A stretch of DNA of 64,000 nucleotides from Bacteroidota bacterium (GTDB taxonomy: Bacteria > Bacteroidota > Bacteroidia > Chitinophagales > JADIYW01). Position numbers and translations under genes: made by a program. Of this stretch, positions 1 to 9,552 are shown in pieces (within the stretch, counting starts at the first letter, position 1; every line of letters begins with the position of its first letter). The notes beneath the pieces are model-generated. The model saw only the letters and a program-made list of their open reading frames with translations. It did not search any database and was not told where the DNA came from. The DNA lies in the NCBI GenBank assembly GCA_963169645.1, contig CAUJCO010000013.1:533923-597922 (forward strand). Direction: 5' to 3'.

Positions 1-1388
1 TCTGCCAATACATTCATATTATGTCTGCTATCAGCATCTATTAAATAATGAGCTAACATGGTATCAAAAAAAACACCTTTTACATCAACATCATACCATT
101 TTAAAACCAATTGATCAAACTTTATATTTTGTCCAATTTTTTGGATGGAATCGTTTTCGAAAACCGGCTTAAATTGTTGCACTATTCTTTTTGCATCATC
201 GAACGTAGATGGCATAGGAACGTAGTACGCTTCACCTGTTTTAAAACTAAACGACATACCGACTAATTCGCAATTATTGGCATCTACAGAAGTTGTTTCT
301 GTATCAAAACAAAATGCATCTAATATGCTTAATTGTTGGATAAGTTGCTGTATTTTCTCATCAGTATCCGTTACGAAATACTGATGTGGTGTGTTGTGAA
401 TATTTTTCCCATAAGTGATATTGGATGATGCTGTTTCAGATGGTACTTCATCAAATAAAGAAGTTTGGTTGCTATTGGACAAAGTTATTTTTTTTGCAGT
501 AGCATCGTTTACATTATAATCATCACCAATAATTTTTTTGCCTAATGTTCTAAACTCTAAATCGGCAAATATTTGAGTCAATTTTTCTTTATCAAATTCT
601 TTTAAAGCGTAATCATCTTCATTCCATTCAATTGGTGCATCGGTGATGATAGTTGCTAATTTTTTAGAGATAAATGCCATTTCTTTATGTGCGATGAGTT
701 TCTCTTTCATAGCACCTTTTACTTGGTCTAAATTTTCGTATATATTTTCCATAGAACCAAATTGGCGAACGAGCATTTTGGCACTTTTTTCGCCTATACC
801 TTTTACACCTGGAATATTATCTACGGCATCACCCCATAAACCTAAAATATCAATTATTTCTTTTGGATGTTTGATTTCCCATTTTTTATTTAATTCCGGC
901 ACACCCAATATTTCTGCGGGTTTTCCCATATATGGTGGCTTGTGAATGTAAATATTTTCACTCACTACTTGTCCTAAATCTTTATCCGGCGAAACGATGT
1001 AACAGGCTACATTTTGTTTTGCAGCTTTAACTGCTAATGTACCGATTAAATCATCGGCTTCGTATCCGTCTATTTCTACAACCGGCATATTCATGGCTCG
1101 AATAATCTCTTTGATATACGGAATGGAAGCAACAATATCATCCGGTGTTTCTTGACGGTTTGCTTTGTAAAAATCGTGTTCTGCTTGTCGGTCGGTTTGT
1201 GCGGCTGCATCAAAAACTATAGCATAATGTGTTGGATTATATTTGGTTTTTATTTCCCAAATAGTATTTAAAAAACCCTGAATTGCAGATACATTAAATC
1301 CTTTTGAATTAATTAAAGGTGTTTTCTGCATTGCAAAATAGGCACGAAAAATAAGTGCAAATGAATCAAAGAGATATAGTTTTTTCAT
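1..1388 (-). CDS. polA: DNA polymerase I, N-terminal part (cut by window edge)
   Basis: Replicative and repair polymerase. Only the first 462 codons are in the window; the C-terminal polymerase domain lies beyond position 1. The start is the ATG at 1388, giving MKKLYLFDSFALIFRAYFA, the usual start of a Pol I 5'-nuclease domain. Acidic metal-binding motifs follow: GYEADDLIGT near residues 108-117 and SPDKDLGQ near 133-140. The helix-hairpin-helix stretch GDAVDNIPGVKGIGEKSA lies near 185-203. A 3'-5' exonuclease domain begins around residue 350, and its first motif DTETTS (near 358) keeps the Asp and Glu of an active proofreading site. The upstream gap of about 270 bp has only a short AT repeat. 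The identification is firm. Confidence 0.95.
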   Translation of the reverse strand, partial: MKKLYLFDSFALIFRAYFAMQKTPLINSKGFNVSAIQGFLNTIWEIKTKYNPTHYAIVFDAAAQTDRQAEHDFYKANRQETPDDIVASIPYIKEIIRAMNMPVVEIDGYEADDLIGTLAVKAAKQNVACYIVSPDKDLGQVVSENIYIHKPPYMGKPAEILGVPELNKKWEIKHPKEIIDILGLWGDAVDNIPGVKGIGEKSAKMLVRQFGSMENIYENLDQVKGAMKEKLIAHKEMAFISKKLATIITDAPIEWNEDDYALKEFDKEKLTQIFADLEFRTLGKKIIGDDYNVNDATAKKITLSNSNQTSLFDEVPSETASSNITYGKNIHNTPHQYFVTDTDEKIQQLIQQLSILDAFCFDTETTSVDANNCELVGMSFSFKTGEAYYVPMPSTFDDAKRIVQQFKPVFENDSIQKIGQNIKFDQLVLKWYDVDVKGVFFDTMLAHYLIDADSRHNMNVLA

Positions 1389-1395
1389 TAGAATA

Positions 1396-1427
1396 ATTTG
1401 AAAATTGAAAATTGAAAATTTGAAAAT
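1396..1427. repeat. short AT-rich tandem repeat upstream of polA
   Basis: A GAAAATT-type heptamer is repeated about three to four times directly upstream of the polA start. It is a small low-complexity tract. It lies where the polA leader should be, so it may affect spacing, but no function can be read from it. Confidence 0.5.
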
Positions 1428-1660
1428 GAACATACACTTACAAATAATCAAACATCAAATTATAAGCATTTTGGTTAATTTCCTTCACTAAATCTATCTA
1501 AAATTACAGACAAAATATGCTGATGGTCTGAAAATTTTATTCATATTTAATTAGTAGATTTTGGTTCTTTTTCTGATAAAAATAAACAAAAATGAAAAGC
1601 AATACTTGTTATTAAAACCGGATATAAAATTTCAATACTAATTTTTATTAAGGTTCGTCT

Positions 1661-2011
1661 TTAAATTTTTAATTCGTGTAATGCTTGCCAAAATTCGGCT
1701 GCACGGCGTGTGTGTGGAATGCAAATGCTACCACCTACCAAATTTGCAATGGCAAATACTTCATACACTTGTTCTGTTGTAACACCGGCATCGTATGATT
1801 TTTCCAGATGATACTTGATACAATCATCACAACGCAACACCATCGAAGCTACCAAACCTAACATTTCTTTCGTTTTTACATCTAAGGCTCCATCAGCATA
1901 AGCATGCATATCCAAATTAAAAAAGCGATGGAGTGTTAGATTTTTTTGTTCTAAAATCACCGCATTCATTTTAGAACGGTAATCATTAAATTCTTGAACA
2001 GGATTTGCCAT
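1661..2011 (-). CDS. carboxymuconolactone decarboxylase / AhpD-like protein
   Basis: About 116 residues, the usual size of a single-domain CMD/AhpD-like protein. These are small all-helical proteins that often act as thiol-disulfide peroxidase partners. The redox pair is visible as CDDC followed by IKYHLEKSYDAGVT, matching the CxxC...H...A.G pattern of AhpD-like members. A longer frame starts at 2047, but its extra 12 residues are encoded inside a perfect hairpin, so the ATG at 2011 (MANPVQEFNDYRS) is preferred. It lies 71 bp downstream of an ArsR-type regulator on the same strand, which suggests redox or metal control. The true substrate is unknown. Confidence 0.82.
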   Translation of the reverse strand: MANPVQEFNDYRSKMNAVILEQKNLTLHRFFNLDMHAYADGALDVKTKEMLGLVASMVLRCDDCIKYHLEKSYDAGVTTEQVYEVFAIANLVGGSICIPHTRRAAEFWQALHELKI

Positions 2012-2057
2012 AAATAAAAAAACTATTATTTGTCTAATGTACGACAAATAATAGTTT
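2012..2057 (-). terminator. 15-bp perfect hairpin with T-run between arsR-like and ahpD-like genes
   Basis: The arms at 2020-2034 (AAACTATTATTTGTC) and 2043-2057 are perfect inverted repeats with an 8-base spacer. Read on the minus strand the hairpin runs straight into a T-rich stretch at 2012-2022, so it has the form of an intrinsic terminator for the regulator gene. It ends right at the ATG of the AhpD-like gene, so it could also act as an attenuator or as an operator for the neighbouring ArsR protein. Confidence 0.7.
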
Positions 2058-2082
2058 ACTAATTGTTCTAATCGGAAAAATG

Positions 2083-2415
2083 TTATTTTTTCTTCTTAGT
2101 AGCTTTTCTTGCTTGAGTCCAATCTTCGAATAATTCAATACCTCGATTCATGGCTTCCAAACGGTCATAGTTTAACGAGTAGTAGATTTTTTTACCATCT
2201 CTTCTCGTTTTTACTACATCAACGCCTCTAAGGATTTTAAGGTGTTGTGATGTAATAGATTGTTCAATTTTAAGCGTGTTGTAAATTACATTTACATTCA
2301 CCTCTTTTTTGTCGTGTATCAGCTTTACGATTTTTAAACGAAGGTGATGTGCGACAGCTCTCAAAAGCTCAGCAGCTTTTTCGATCTTCTCGTTGTTAAA
2401 TTCAAAATTTTCCAT
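2083..2415 (-). CDS. ArsR-family winged-helix regulator (first copy)
   Basis: A 110-residue winged helix-turn-helix protein of ArsR/SmtB size. The recognition region SITSQHLKILRGVDVVKTRR followed by DGKKIYYSL is the typical helix-turn-helix plus wing. No obvious metal-binding CxC or cysteine pair is present, so it is not a classical arsenic or zinc sensor and its signal is unknown. The C-terminus is lysine-rich. It is transcribed ahead of an AhpD-like gene and has a paralogue immediately upstream (2560-2895). A dyad over its own -7 box suggests autoregulation. Confidence 0.85.
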   Translation of the reverse strand: MENFEFNNEKIEKAAELLRAVAHHLRLKIVKLIHDKKEVNVNVIYNTLKIEQSITSQHLKILRGVDVVKTRRDGKKIYYSLNYDRLEAMNRGIELFEDWTQARKATKKKK

Positions 2416-2440
2416 AAAATTAAATTCAATTTAGTTCAGT

Positions 2441-2462
2441 ACAAATATATAGAAATATTTGT
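2441..2462 (-). promoter_or_regulatory. dyad overlapping -7 promoter box of the first arsR-like gene
   Basis: ACAAATAT, a 6-base spacer and ATATTTGT form a perfect inverted repeat. On the minus strand 2449-2442 reads TATATTTG, which fits the Bacteroidota -7 box TAnnTTTG, 27 bp before the ATG at 2415. A repressor sitting on the dyad would cover the box. No clear -33 TTG was found. Confidence 0.5.
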
Positions 2463-2559
2463 AAAACATCCATAGAATTAACTATTTTATATAAAATAAT
2501 GCATATTACAGACTTGAATATTGCTGTATCAAATTAAAATTGGGTTGGTATTTTGTAAA

Positions 2560-2895
2560 TTAATTGCGGATGAGTTCTTCTAACAGACGATTTATTTCGT
2601 CTAATCTTTCAGTATCTACAGCATAATAAATATACTTACCATCTCTTGATGTTACAACAATTCCCGCTCTTCTTAATAAAGCTAAATGTTGGGATGCCAC
2701 GGATTGCTCCAATCGTAGTTTGACATATAAATCTGTTACCGTCATTTTACCTTCTTGGTGAATTAACTGTATCATATCTTGACGCAACTTGTGATTCACT
2801 GCACGCAAAACTAAAACAGATTTACGCAAAACTTGGTAATCAATTTTCAACTCGGGTCTTGTGCTACTAGTATTGCTTACCGTCATAGATGTCAT
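2560..2895 (-). CDS. ArsR-family winged-helix regulator (second copy)
   Basis: A 111-residue ArsR/SmtB-type regulator, paralogous to the gene at 2083-2415. The helix-turn-helix reads SVASQHLALLRRAGIVVTSR and the wing DGKYIYYAV. No cysteines that could form a metal or thiol site are apparent. The start may be the ATG at 2895 or the one at 2886 (MTVSNTSS). The gap to the first copy is 144 bp, long enough for a separate promoter. Its target is not evident. Confidence 0.85.
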   Translation of the reverse strand: MTSMTVSNTSSTRPELKIDYQVLRKSVLVLRAVNHKLRQDMIQLIHQEGKMTVTDLYVKLRLEQSVASQHLALLRRAGIVVTSRDGKYIYYAVDTERLDEINRLLEELIRN

Positions 2896-3016
2896 TTTTT
2901 TTATGTTTATTATTGGAAATAATTGAGATTCAAATATTGTACCAACTAATAAGAACCTCTTTTCTGAAAAATGGTTGCATGAAACCTAAAATTTAATATC
3001 ATAACTTTACAATAGT

Positions 3017-3709
3017 TTATAAGGTTTGTGTAATATATACCGGTTTGGTATAATTGGGTTCAAAGTAGGCAATGTCTTCAAATTGCTTATTTCCTAATTT
3101 CTTAAAGGCCAATGCACATAAATCCGATGCGGCATGTTCAAACGTTTGAAAAATCTCAAGATTTGGCAAATGACTATATATATTTGCTTTTAATGCACCG
3201 TTGCCAAACAAAAGATATCGTTTATCCGGCTCTATCATCTCCTGAAAATGCGCATCTAACACCAAGCCTCCAAAAGATTTTATAACTTCAAAATCTATAT
3301 TATAAAAACTAGTAAACACTTCCATTCTTCGGGCATCAATCATCGGAACAAAAACATCGTATGTTGTTTTTAAATACCTTTTTTGTACGCCATACAGCAT
3401 TGCTTCTAATGTAGGAATGGCAATTAATGGGATTTTTAAAGCCAAACAATATGCTTTAGCGGAAGCTGCCGTAATACGCAAGCCGGTATACGATCCGGGA
3501 CCGGAACTTATGGCAATGGCACTTAATTCATTAAATGTTAGCTTGCATTCAGTCAATAATTCACCTACTAATAGCTGTAATGCATCGGCCGCTTTATTGG
3601 ATTCTAAAATTGTTTTCTGCGAAATACAAAGTCCGTCTTTAGCCAATGCAACCGACGTGATTACATTTGCAGTTTCAATACATAAAATATAAGCAGATGA
3701 AGTGGACAC
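3017..3709 (-). CDS. tsaB: tRNA threonylcarbamoyladenosine biosynthesis protein TsaB
   Basis: A 230-residue protein of the ASKHA fold. It acts as partner of TsaD in making N6-threonylcarbamoyladenosine at position 37 of ANN-decoding tRNAs. The N-terminal ILCIETANVITSVALAKDG and the motif AIAISSGPGSYTGLRI are the standard TsaB landmarks. It begins 3 bp after the stop of the S41 peptidase gene and is probably cotranscribed with it. Confidence 0.93.
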   Translation of the reverse strand: MSTSSAYILCIETANVITSVALAKDGLCISQKTILESNKAADALQLLVGELLTECKLTFNELSAIAISSGPGSYTGLRITAASAKAYCLALKIPLIAIPTLEAMLYGVQKRYLKTTYDVFVPMIDARRMEVFTSFYNIDFEVIKSFGGLVLDAHFQEMIEPDKRYLLFGNGALKANIYSHLPNLEIFQTFEHAASDLCALAFKKLGNKQFEDIAYFEPNYTKPVYITQTL

Positions 3710-3712
3710 AAC

Positions 3713-5380
3713 TTATTTTTTTACAGTAAGCATCGTTTTATAAGTCGCAGCATCTGTTAATGCTTCTATCGCTTTTTTTACGTCTATGTCATCGTTCAAG
3801 CTATTTGCAATTCTGCCTTTTTCATATGAGTAACGACTTACAATTTCTTGCTCTAACAATCGTGCAATTTCCGGTCTGTATTTCTCTAAATCTTTAGATT
3901 TATCGTGTTTAATTTGAGTTTCTAATTCGGTGATTGCTTTTTGTACAATATCCGAATAATTATCGTCTTTTATCGATTTTTTTAATTCGTTCAATTTCAA
4001 TTCACTCGGTGTAGTATAATCGTATTCTTTCCCTTTTAAATACGTTGTAAACGCTGCATATTCTTCATCATTTAAACGAAATTTATTTCCGTCTCTCAAA
4101 GTTGTATGATTGTATTTGTATTGATTGGCAAAACGGAAAATATAATTATTATTGAACAAAGCAATGGTGATTGGAGCCACTTTTTCTTCTTCTGTTTTGA
4201 TGTCCGGCTCAATTCCGGCACCGTCTTTCACAATTCTACCTGATTTTGTTTTAAACTCTTTTCGCAACGAATCCGGCAAAGCGGTGGCAACACCGTCCAC
4301 ATTTCTATGTGTATAGTCGATGCGTTGAATGCATCTTCCACTTGGAATATAATATTTGGAGATAGTTACTTTTAATTTTGATTTGTACGCAACAGGCTTA
4401 GTTACTTGTACCAACCCTTTTCCATAGGTATTTTGTCCAATTACAATTCCTCTATCTAAATCTTGCATCGCACCGGAAACAATTTCAGATGCAGAAGCAG
4501 AACCAGCATCGGTGAGTACTGCCAATGGAATATCTGTATCAACCGGCTTTCCGGTAGTGGCATACGAAAAGTTGGCTTCTACTATTTTTCCTTTTGTATT
4601 TACAATATTGGTACCTTTATCTACAAAGGTATTGCAAATGTTAATGGCTTCTGTTAGCAAGCCTCCACCATTGCCGCGCAAATCCAGAATTACACCTTTT
4701 AAATTCGGATTTTTTTTCAAATCTTTTAAGGCATTTTGTACTTCTTGTGCTGCATTATCTGTGAAACTTACTAATTTAATATAACCTATCTTATCATTCA
4801 CCATTCCATAGTACGGAACGTTTTCTATTTTAATTTCTTCTCTATTAAAGCTCACTGTCCGTTCTTCGTTGCTAATCGGATTTTTTACTTTAATTGTAAT
4901 TTTTGAGCCGGGCTCACCACGCAGTAATTGACTTACCTCTTCGGAGTTATATTTTGTGGATACTTTTCCATTAATTTCCATAATGATATCACCCGCTTGC
5001 AAACCTGCTTTTTGTGCCGGAAATCCTTCGTATGGATCGGTGATAATAACATGGTCGTCTATTTTTGCAATTCTGGCACCAATGCCGCCGTATTTTCCGG
5101 TGGTTTGCAATTGGTATTCATCCAAATCGGCTCCGGTGATGTAGTTTGTAAAAGGATCTAAGCCATCCAACATTTTATTAATGCCGTCTGTCATTAATTT
5201 ATTCGGATCAATATCATCTACATAATATGTGTTCAACTCTTTATAAAGTTGAGTAAACAATTCCATGTTTTTTGCAATTTCAAAATAGCGATCTTGACTC
5301 GCTTGAGTAGCTTGATTTGCTGCTTGTATCGTTGTATTTAGGCAAACATACATACTGAGTGCAAAAAATATTTTTTTCAT
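3713..5380 (-). CDS. S41-family C-terminal processing peptidase
   Basis: A 555-residue periplasmic serine protease of the CtpA/Tsp type. A signal peptide ends near AANQA. The PDZ domain (about residues 85-170) contains the GGIGARI and AGDIIMEINGK stretches. In the peptidase domain the nucleophile lies in GSASASEIVSGA and the general-base lysine in NTYGKGLVQ, so the Ser-Lys dyad is intact. A long helical C-terminal part (about 430-555) follows, as in other Bacteroidota tail-specific proteases that trim C-termini of envelope proteins. It is the first gene of a two-gene unit with tsaB. Confidence 0.93.
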   Translation of the reverse strand: MKKIFFALSMYVCLNTTIQAANQATQASQDRYFEIAKNMELFTQLYKELNTYYVDDIDPNKLMTDGINKMLDGLDPFTNYITGADLDEYQLQTTGKYGGIGARIAKIDDHVIITDPYEGFPAQKAGLQAGDIIMEINGKVSTKYNSEEVSQLLRGEPGSKITIKVKNPISNEERTVSFNREEIKIENVPYYGMVNDKIGYIKLVSFTDNAAQEVQNALKDLKKNPNLKGVILDLRGNGGGLLTEAINICNTFVDKGTNIVNTKGKIVEANFSYATTGKPVDTDIPLAVLTDAGSASASEIVSGAMQDLDRGIVIGQNTYGKGLVQVTKPVAYKSKLKVTISKYYIPSGRCIQRIDYTHRNVDGVATALPDSLRKEFKTKSGRIVKDGAGIEPDIKTEEEKVAPITIALFNNNYIFRFANQYKYNHTTLRDGNKFRLNDEEYAAFTTYLKGKEYDYTTPSELKLNELKKSIKDDNYSDIVQKAITELETQIKHDKSKDLEKYRPEIARLLEQEIVSRYSYEKGRIANSLNDDIDVKKAIEALTDAATYKTMLTVKK

Positions 5381-5471
5381 GTTTGGAGTTTATAAAATAG
5401 AAATAAAAATATGAAACAATAAATCTACTAAAAAAAGTACGGATGAATGGTTAAAAAATATTATACCCTAT

Positions 5472-5705
5472 TTAAGGAACCGGATCGTAGCCACTTCCGC
5501 CCCATGGATGACACGATAAAATACGCTTTGCTGCTAAGTATCCACCTTTAAAAAGTCCATATTTTTCAAGGGCTTCAATAGCATACGTAGAGCAGGATGG
5601 TTGATATCTACATTTATTTGCACCCAACATGGGTGAAATAGAATACTTGTAGATTTTTATGAACGCTACAAATGGGAAAATCAATATTTGCTTAAACAAC
5701 TGCAT
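5472..5705 (-). CDS. yidD: membrane protein insertion efficiency factor YidD
   Basis: A 77-residue protein with the hallmarks of YidD. It has an amphipathic N-terminus, the [10 protein letters not shown] motif, the cysteine-containing [19 protein letters not shown] block and the ending [12 protein letters not shown]. YidD works at the inner membrane and assists YidC-dependent insertion. The gene lies alone here, separated by about 90 bp from genes on each side. Confidence 0.95.
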   Translation of the reverse strand: MQLFKQILIFPFVAFIKIYKYSISPMLGANKCRYQPSCSTYAIEALEKYGLFKGGYLAAKRILSCHPWGGSGYDPVP

Positions 5706-5796
5706 CTTTTATTCTTAAGTAATACACTGCACTAAAACAGATTGTATTTGCACAAAGATACATTATTGAACCTATAAAAAATGAGCCTTTTTATAA

Positions 5797-6375
5797 TTAT
5801 ACAGCAACTGCTTTTTCTGCCATTAATTTTCTTAAATTTAATAAAGCATAACGCATTCTACCTAAAGCCGTATTGATATTGGTTCCGGTCATTTCGGCTA
5901 TTTCTTTAAAACTCAAATCCGCATAATGCCGTAATATCAATACTTCTTTTTGGTCGGCCGGCAGTTCATCTATCAGTTTGCGAACTTGGGAAATGGTTTG
6001 TTCTTTAATAACGATTTCTTCTTTACTTTCATCAGAGAATCGTAATACATTAAAAATATCTTTACCTTCGCTGTCAACTATTTTAGGCATGCGTTTATTG
6101 CGTCTAAAATAATCCATGCACAAGTTATTGGCAATCATCATGACCCACGGCAAAAACTTTCCTTCTTCATTATACTTTCCGGCTTTCAAACTATCTATTA
6201 CTTTAAAAAACGTATCTTGAAAAATATCTTCTGCTAAAGTTCGGTCTTTAACACGCATCATAATAAACGAGAAAATTTTTCGTTGATACTTTTTTAATAA
6301 AATGGCGAGTGCATTTTCATCACCATTTATATACCTTTGGAGTAGCTCATTATCATTTTGAACAGTCGTATACAT
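5797..6375 (-). CDS. ECF-type RNA polymerase sigma factor
   Basis: About 192 residues if started at the ATG at 6375 (MYTTVQNDNELL); a longer frame begins at 6417. Region 2 is seen in LAEDIFQDTFFKVID and the -10 recognition stretch FLPWVMMIANNLCMDYFRR. Region 4 is DLSFKEIAEMTGTNINTALG followed by RMRYALLNLRK. No anti-sigma gene is adjacent, which is unusual for ECF factors and hints at a housekeeping or regulon-wide role. The target promoters cannot be told from this window. Confidence 0.9.
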   Translation of the reverse strand: MYTTVQNDNELLQRYINGDENALAILLKKYQRKIFSFIMMRVKDRTLAEDIFQDTFFKVIDSLKAGKYNEEGKFLPWVMMIANNLCMDYFRRNKRMPKIVDSEGKDIFNVLRFSDESKEEIVIKEQTISQVRKLIDELPADQKEVLILRHYADLSFKEIAEMTGTNINTALGRMRYALLNLRKLMAEKAVAV

Positions 6376-6535
6376 GTAAGCATTTTTTTTGCGTGTGAAA
6401 CAATTTATCCTTGTCATGTAAAGTGTGTTCTATAATGGAAATGTGTTTTGTTAATAATTCTAATCAAGATTAATAAACAAAAATGACACGCTGTATGTCA
6501 TTAACAGTATTTAACGCAAAAAAGGTTGCTTTAAT

Positions 6536-9364
6536 ATGTCAAAAGCAGAAAAAATAACGAGAAATGGTGAGCGAGCAATTTTTATAAAAGGTGCACGTAC
6601 GCACAATTTAAAAAATATTGATGTTGAAATTCCAAGAAATAAATTGGTGGTTATTACGGGCGTTTCGGGTTCCGGAAAATCATCTTTAACTATCGACACT
6701 TTATATGCCGAAGGACAACGAAGATATGTAGAATCGTTGTCATCGTATGCGCGTCAATTTTTAGATAGAATGGACAAACCGGAAGTGGATTACATAAAAG
6801 GACTTTCTCCGGCAATTGCAATAGAACAGAAAACAACTACCGGAACAACCAGAAGTACCGTTGGAACACTCACTGAGATTTATGATTTCTTACGTTTATT
6901 GTATGCAAAGGTTGGCAAAACCTATTCACCTATATCAGGAAATAGCGTACAAAAAAATGACATAACAGATGTTATTGATTACATCAAAACATTAGACCCT
7001 ACTACCAAATTACAAATATTGGCGCCAATTCAGCAACTAACAAAAAGTAGATTTGAAACGTTGATTCAAGATGGTATTGTTCGGCTTTGGATTAATAATG
7101 AAGTAGTACGAATTGATGAAATTTCATTTGAAGAGCTAGAAAAACATAAAGAAATTCATCTATTAATAGACCGTGCAACGGCTGAACAAAGTGAAGATAA
7201 TTTATATCGATTAGCTGATTCTATTTCGTTTGCATTTGCCGAAGGCGATGGATTTTGCACTGTAGATATTCCATCAAAAAAACAAAAAATATTCAGCAAT
7301 AAATTTGAATTAGACGGCATCGCATTTGAAACACCATCACCGCAATTTTTTAATTTTAATTCACCGTATGGTGCTTGTAATAAATGTGAAGGGTTTGGAA
7401 CTATTCTCGGCATTGATCCCGATTTAGTGATTCCAAATAAACAATTATCTGTTTATGAAGATGCCGTTGTTTGCTGGAAAGGAGATGTGATGAAAGCATG
7501 GAAAACACAGCTCATAAAAGGTGCTGCAAAATGCCAATTTCCGATACACAAACCGATTGCCGAACTCTCGAAAGAACAATACAAAGAATTATGGAATGGC
7601 AATGCCTTTTTTCAAGGCATTCATGCATTTTTTAAAGATGTTGAATCGCAAACATACAAAATACAATATCGCGTTATGCTCTCGAAATACAGAGGCAGAA
7701 CAGCCTGTGATACATGTAATGGTACTCGACTTAGAGCAGATACCGAATATGTAAAAATTGCTGATAAAAGCATCGGTGAATTATTGCAAATGTCGATTAA
7801 AGATTTGTATGCACATTTTAATCTTTTCATTGCTCAAATCCAACCAAAACAACATAAAAAAAGCATCGACAATCCTATTATTTCTGCACATGAAATTCCG
7901 ATTGTTTCCAGAGTAATTACAGAAATAAATAATCGATTGCAATTCATGGTAGATGTCGGATTAGATTATCTGACATTGAATCGGTTTTCAAACACACTTT
8001 CCGGCGGCGAATCACAACGTATCAACCTAACGCGTTCTTTAGGCAGCAACCTAACCGGTTCATTATATATTTTAGATGAACCCAGCGTTGGATTACATCC
8101 AAACGATACCGGAAAACTCATCCAAATTTTAAAATACTTGCGAGATTTAGGCAATACGGTTATAGTAGTAGAACACGAAGAAGAAGCCATTCGTGCAGCA
8201 GATTATTTAATCGATATTGGCCCGCAAGCCGGAACCTTAGGCGGTGAAGTGGTATTTGCCGGAAATGCCGATGCTATCTTGAAAAAGCCCGCAAGTCTAA
8301 CCACCCAATACCTCAATGGAACTTTAAAAATTGAAGTACCAACTATACGCAGAAAACCCATAAATTTTATTGAAATAAAAAACGCACAACAACATAATTT
8401 AAAAAATATAAATGTTCGTTTACCGCTAAATGCATTGACTGTGATTACTGGAGTTTCAGGCTCCGGAAAAACAACACTCATTAAGCAAATTTTGTATCCG
8501 TATTTAAAAAATATCTTGGAAGGATTTGGTGAAAAACCAGGCAGATTTGGCGAAATTTTTGGATATAAAAACAAGCTTAAGAAAATAGAATTCGTTGATC
8601 AAAATCCGATTGGTAGAAGCTCTCGCAGTAACCCAATCACCTACATAAAAGCGTATGATGCTATACGAGATACATTTGCCTCACAACCACTGTCTAAAAT
8701 AAGAGGTTATCAACCTAAACATTTTTCATTTAATGTAGAAGGCGGCCGTTGCGACAACTGCGAAGGAGAAGGCGAAAAGGTAGTGGAAATGCAATTTTTG
8801 GCAGATGTGCATTTGCAATGTGATGTGTGCAAAGGCAAACGGTTTAAACAAGAAATTTTAGAAGTTACCTATAAAGAAAAAAACATTGCCGATGTATTAG
8901 CACTTACCGTAGATGAAGCCATCGAGTTTTTTAAAGATAAAAAAGAAGTAGCCACCCGACTAAAACCATTGCAAGAAGTGGGCTTAGGTTATGTGCATCT
9001 TGGGCAAAGCAGCTCTACGCTAAGTGGTGGCGAAGCACAACGGGTGAAATTAGCTTCGTTTCTATCAAAAGGTGCCACCAAAGAGCCGGTTTTATTCATA
9101 TTTGATGAGCCAACAACCGGATTGCATTTTCACGATATACAAAAATTACTCAAAGCATTTAATGCCTTAATTGAGATTGGGCATTCTATCATCGTTATTG
9201 AACATAATTTAGATGTGATAAAATGTGCAGATTGGATTGTAGATTTAGGACCTACCGGTGGTGAAAATGGTGGGCATTTATTGTTTGAAGGCACACCGGA
9301 AAATCTAGTAAAACATAAAGAAAGCATCACCGGAAAATATTTAAAACAGAAATTAGCGGTTTAA
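6536..9364 (+). CDS. uvrA: excinuclease ABC subunit A
   Basis: A 942-residue damage-recognition ATPase of nucleotide excision repair. The first Walker A is VITGVSGSGKSSLTIDTLYA and is followed by the usual RRYVESLSSYARQFLDRM. Zinc-binding cysteine pairs CNKC/CDTC and CDNC/CDVC are present. Both ABC signatures (TLSGGESQR and TLSGGEAQR) and the second Walker A GVSGSGKTTLIKQ are intact. Length and all motifs are typical, so it should be functional. It is preceded by about 120 bp of leader divergent from the sigma-factor gene. Confidence 0.97.
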   Translation: MSKAEKITRNGERAIFIKGARTHNLKNIDVEIPRNKLVVITGVSGSGKSSLTIDTLYAEGQRRYVESLSSYARQFLDRMDKPEVDYIKGLSPAIAIEQKTTTGTTRSTVGTLTEIYDFLRLLYAKVGKTYSPISGNSVQKNDITDVIDYIKTLDPTTKLQILAPIQQLTKSRFETLIQDGIVRLWINNEVVRIDEISFEELEKHKEIHLLIDRATAEQSEDNLYRLADSISFAFAEGDGFCTVDIPSKKQKIFSNKFELDGIAFETPSPQFFNFNSPYGACNKCEGFGTILGIDPDLVIPNKQLSVYEDAVVCWKGDVMKAWKTQLIKGAAKCQFPIHKPIAELSKEQYKELWNGNAFFQGIHAFFKDVESQTYKIQYRVMLSKYRGRTACDTCNGTRLRADTEYVKIADKSIGELLQMSIKDLYAHFNLFIAQIQPKQHKKSIDNPIISAHEIPIVSRVITEINNRLQFMVDVGLDYLTLNRFSNTLSGGESQRINLTRSLGSNLTGSLYILDEPSVGLHPNDTGKLIQILKYLRDLGNTVIVVEHEEEAIRAADYLIDIGPQAGTLGGEVVFAGNADAILKKPASLTTQYLNGTLKIEVPTIRRKPINFIEIKNAQQHNLKNINVRLPLNALTVITGVSGSGKTTLIKQILYPYLKNILEGFGEKPGRFGEIFGYKNKLKKIEFVDQNPIGRSSRSNPITYIKAYDAIRDTFASQPLSKIRGYQPKHFSFNVEGGRCDNCEGEGEKVVEMQFLADVHLQCDVCKGKRFKQEILEVTYKEKNIADVLALTVDEAIEFFKDKKEVATRLKPLQEVGLGYVHLGQSSSTLSGGEAQRVKLASFLSKGATKEPVLFIFDEPTTGLHFHDIQKLLKAFNALIEIGHSIIVIEHNLDVIKCADWIVDLGPTGGENGGHLLFEGTPENLVKHKESITGKYLKQKLAV

Positions 9365-9520
9365 AGGATTTCACACCACCTTTCCCATTTAGATTAGAAT
9401 ATGGATTGAAGCGTCCATTTTCGTTCAATGTTTTACCTTAAAAAATGTGAAATTTTACAAATCACTCATTAATAAAACCTTATAAGCCTACTCGCTTTAG
9501 TAATTTTAACGTTAAATCTA

Positions 9521-9528
9521 TATCTTTG
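9521..9528 (+). promoter_or_regulatory. -7 box of the DUF6089-uppS-bamA operon
   Basis: TATCTTTG matches the Bacteroidota TAnnTTTG box exactly. Transcription should begin near 9535, which rules out the in-frame TTG at 9526 as a start and supports the TTG at 9553. Confidence 0.6.
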
Positions 9529-9552
9529 TACCTCTTTAAAATTCACTCTTAC

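Noticed and set aside
4463..5161. Plus-strand open frames inside the S41 peptidase gene
   Set aside because: They are antisense shadows of a strongly conserved coding region, with no promoter or family match.
9368..9454. Inverted repeat ATTTCACA ... TGTGAAAT after uvrA
   Set aside because: The arms are about 70 bases apart, with no T-run after them, so a terminator is unlikely.
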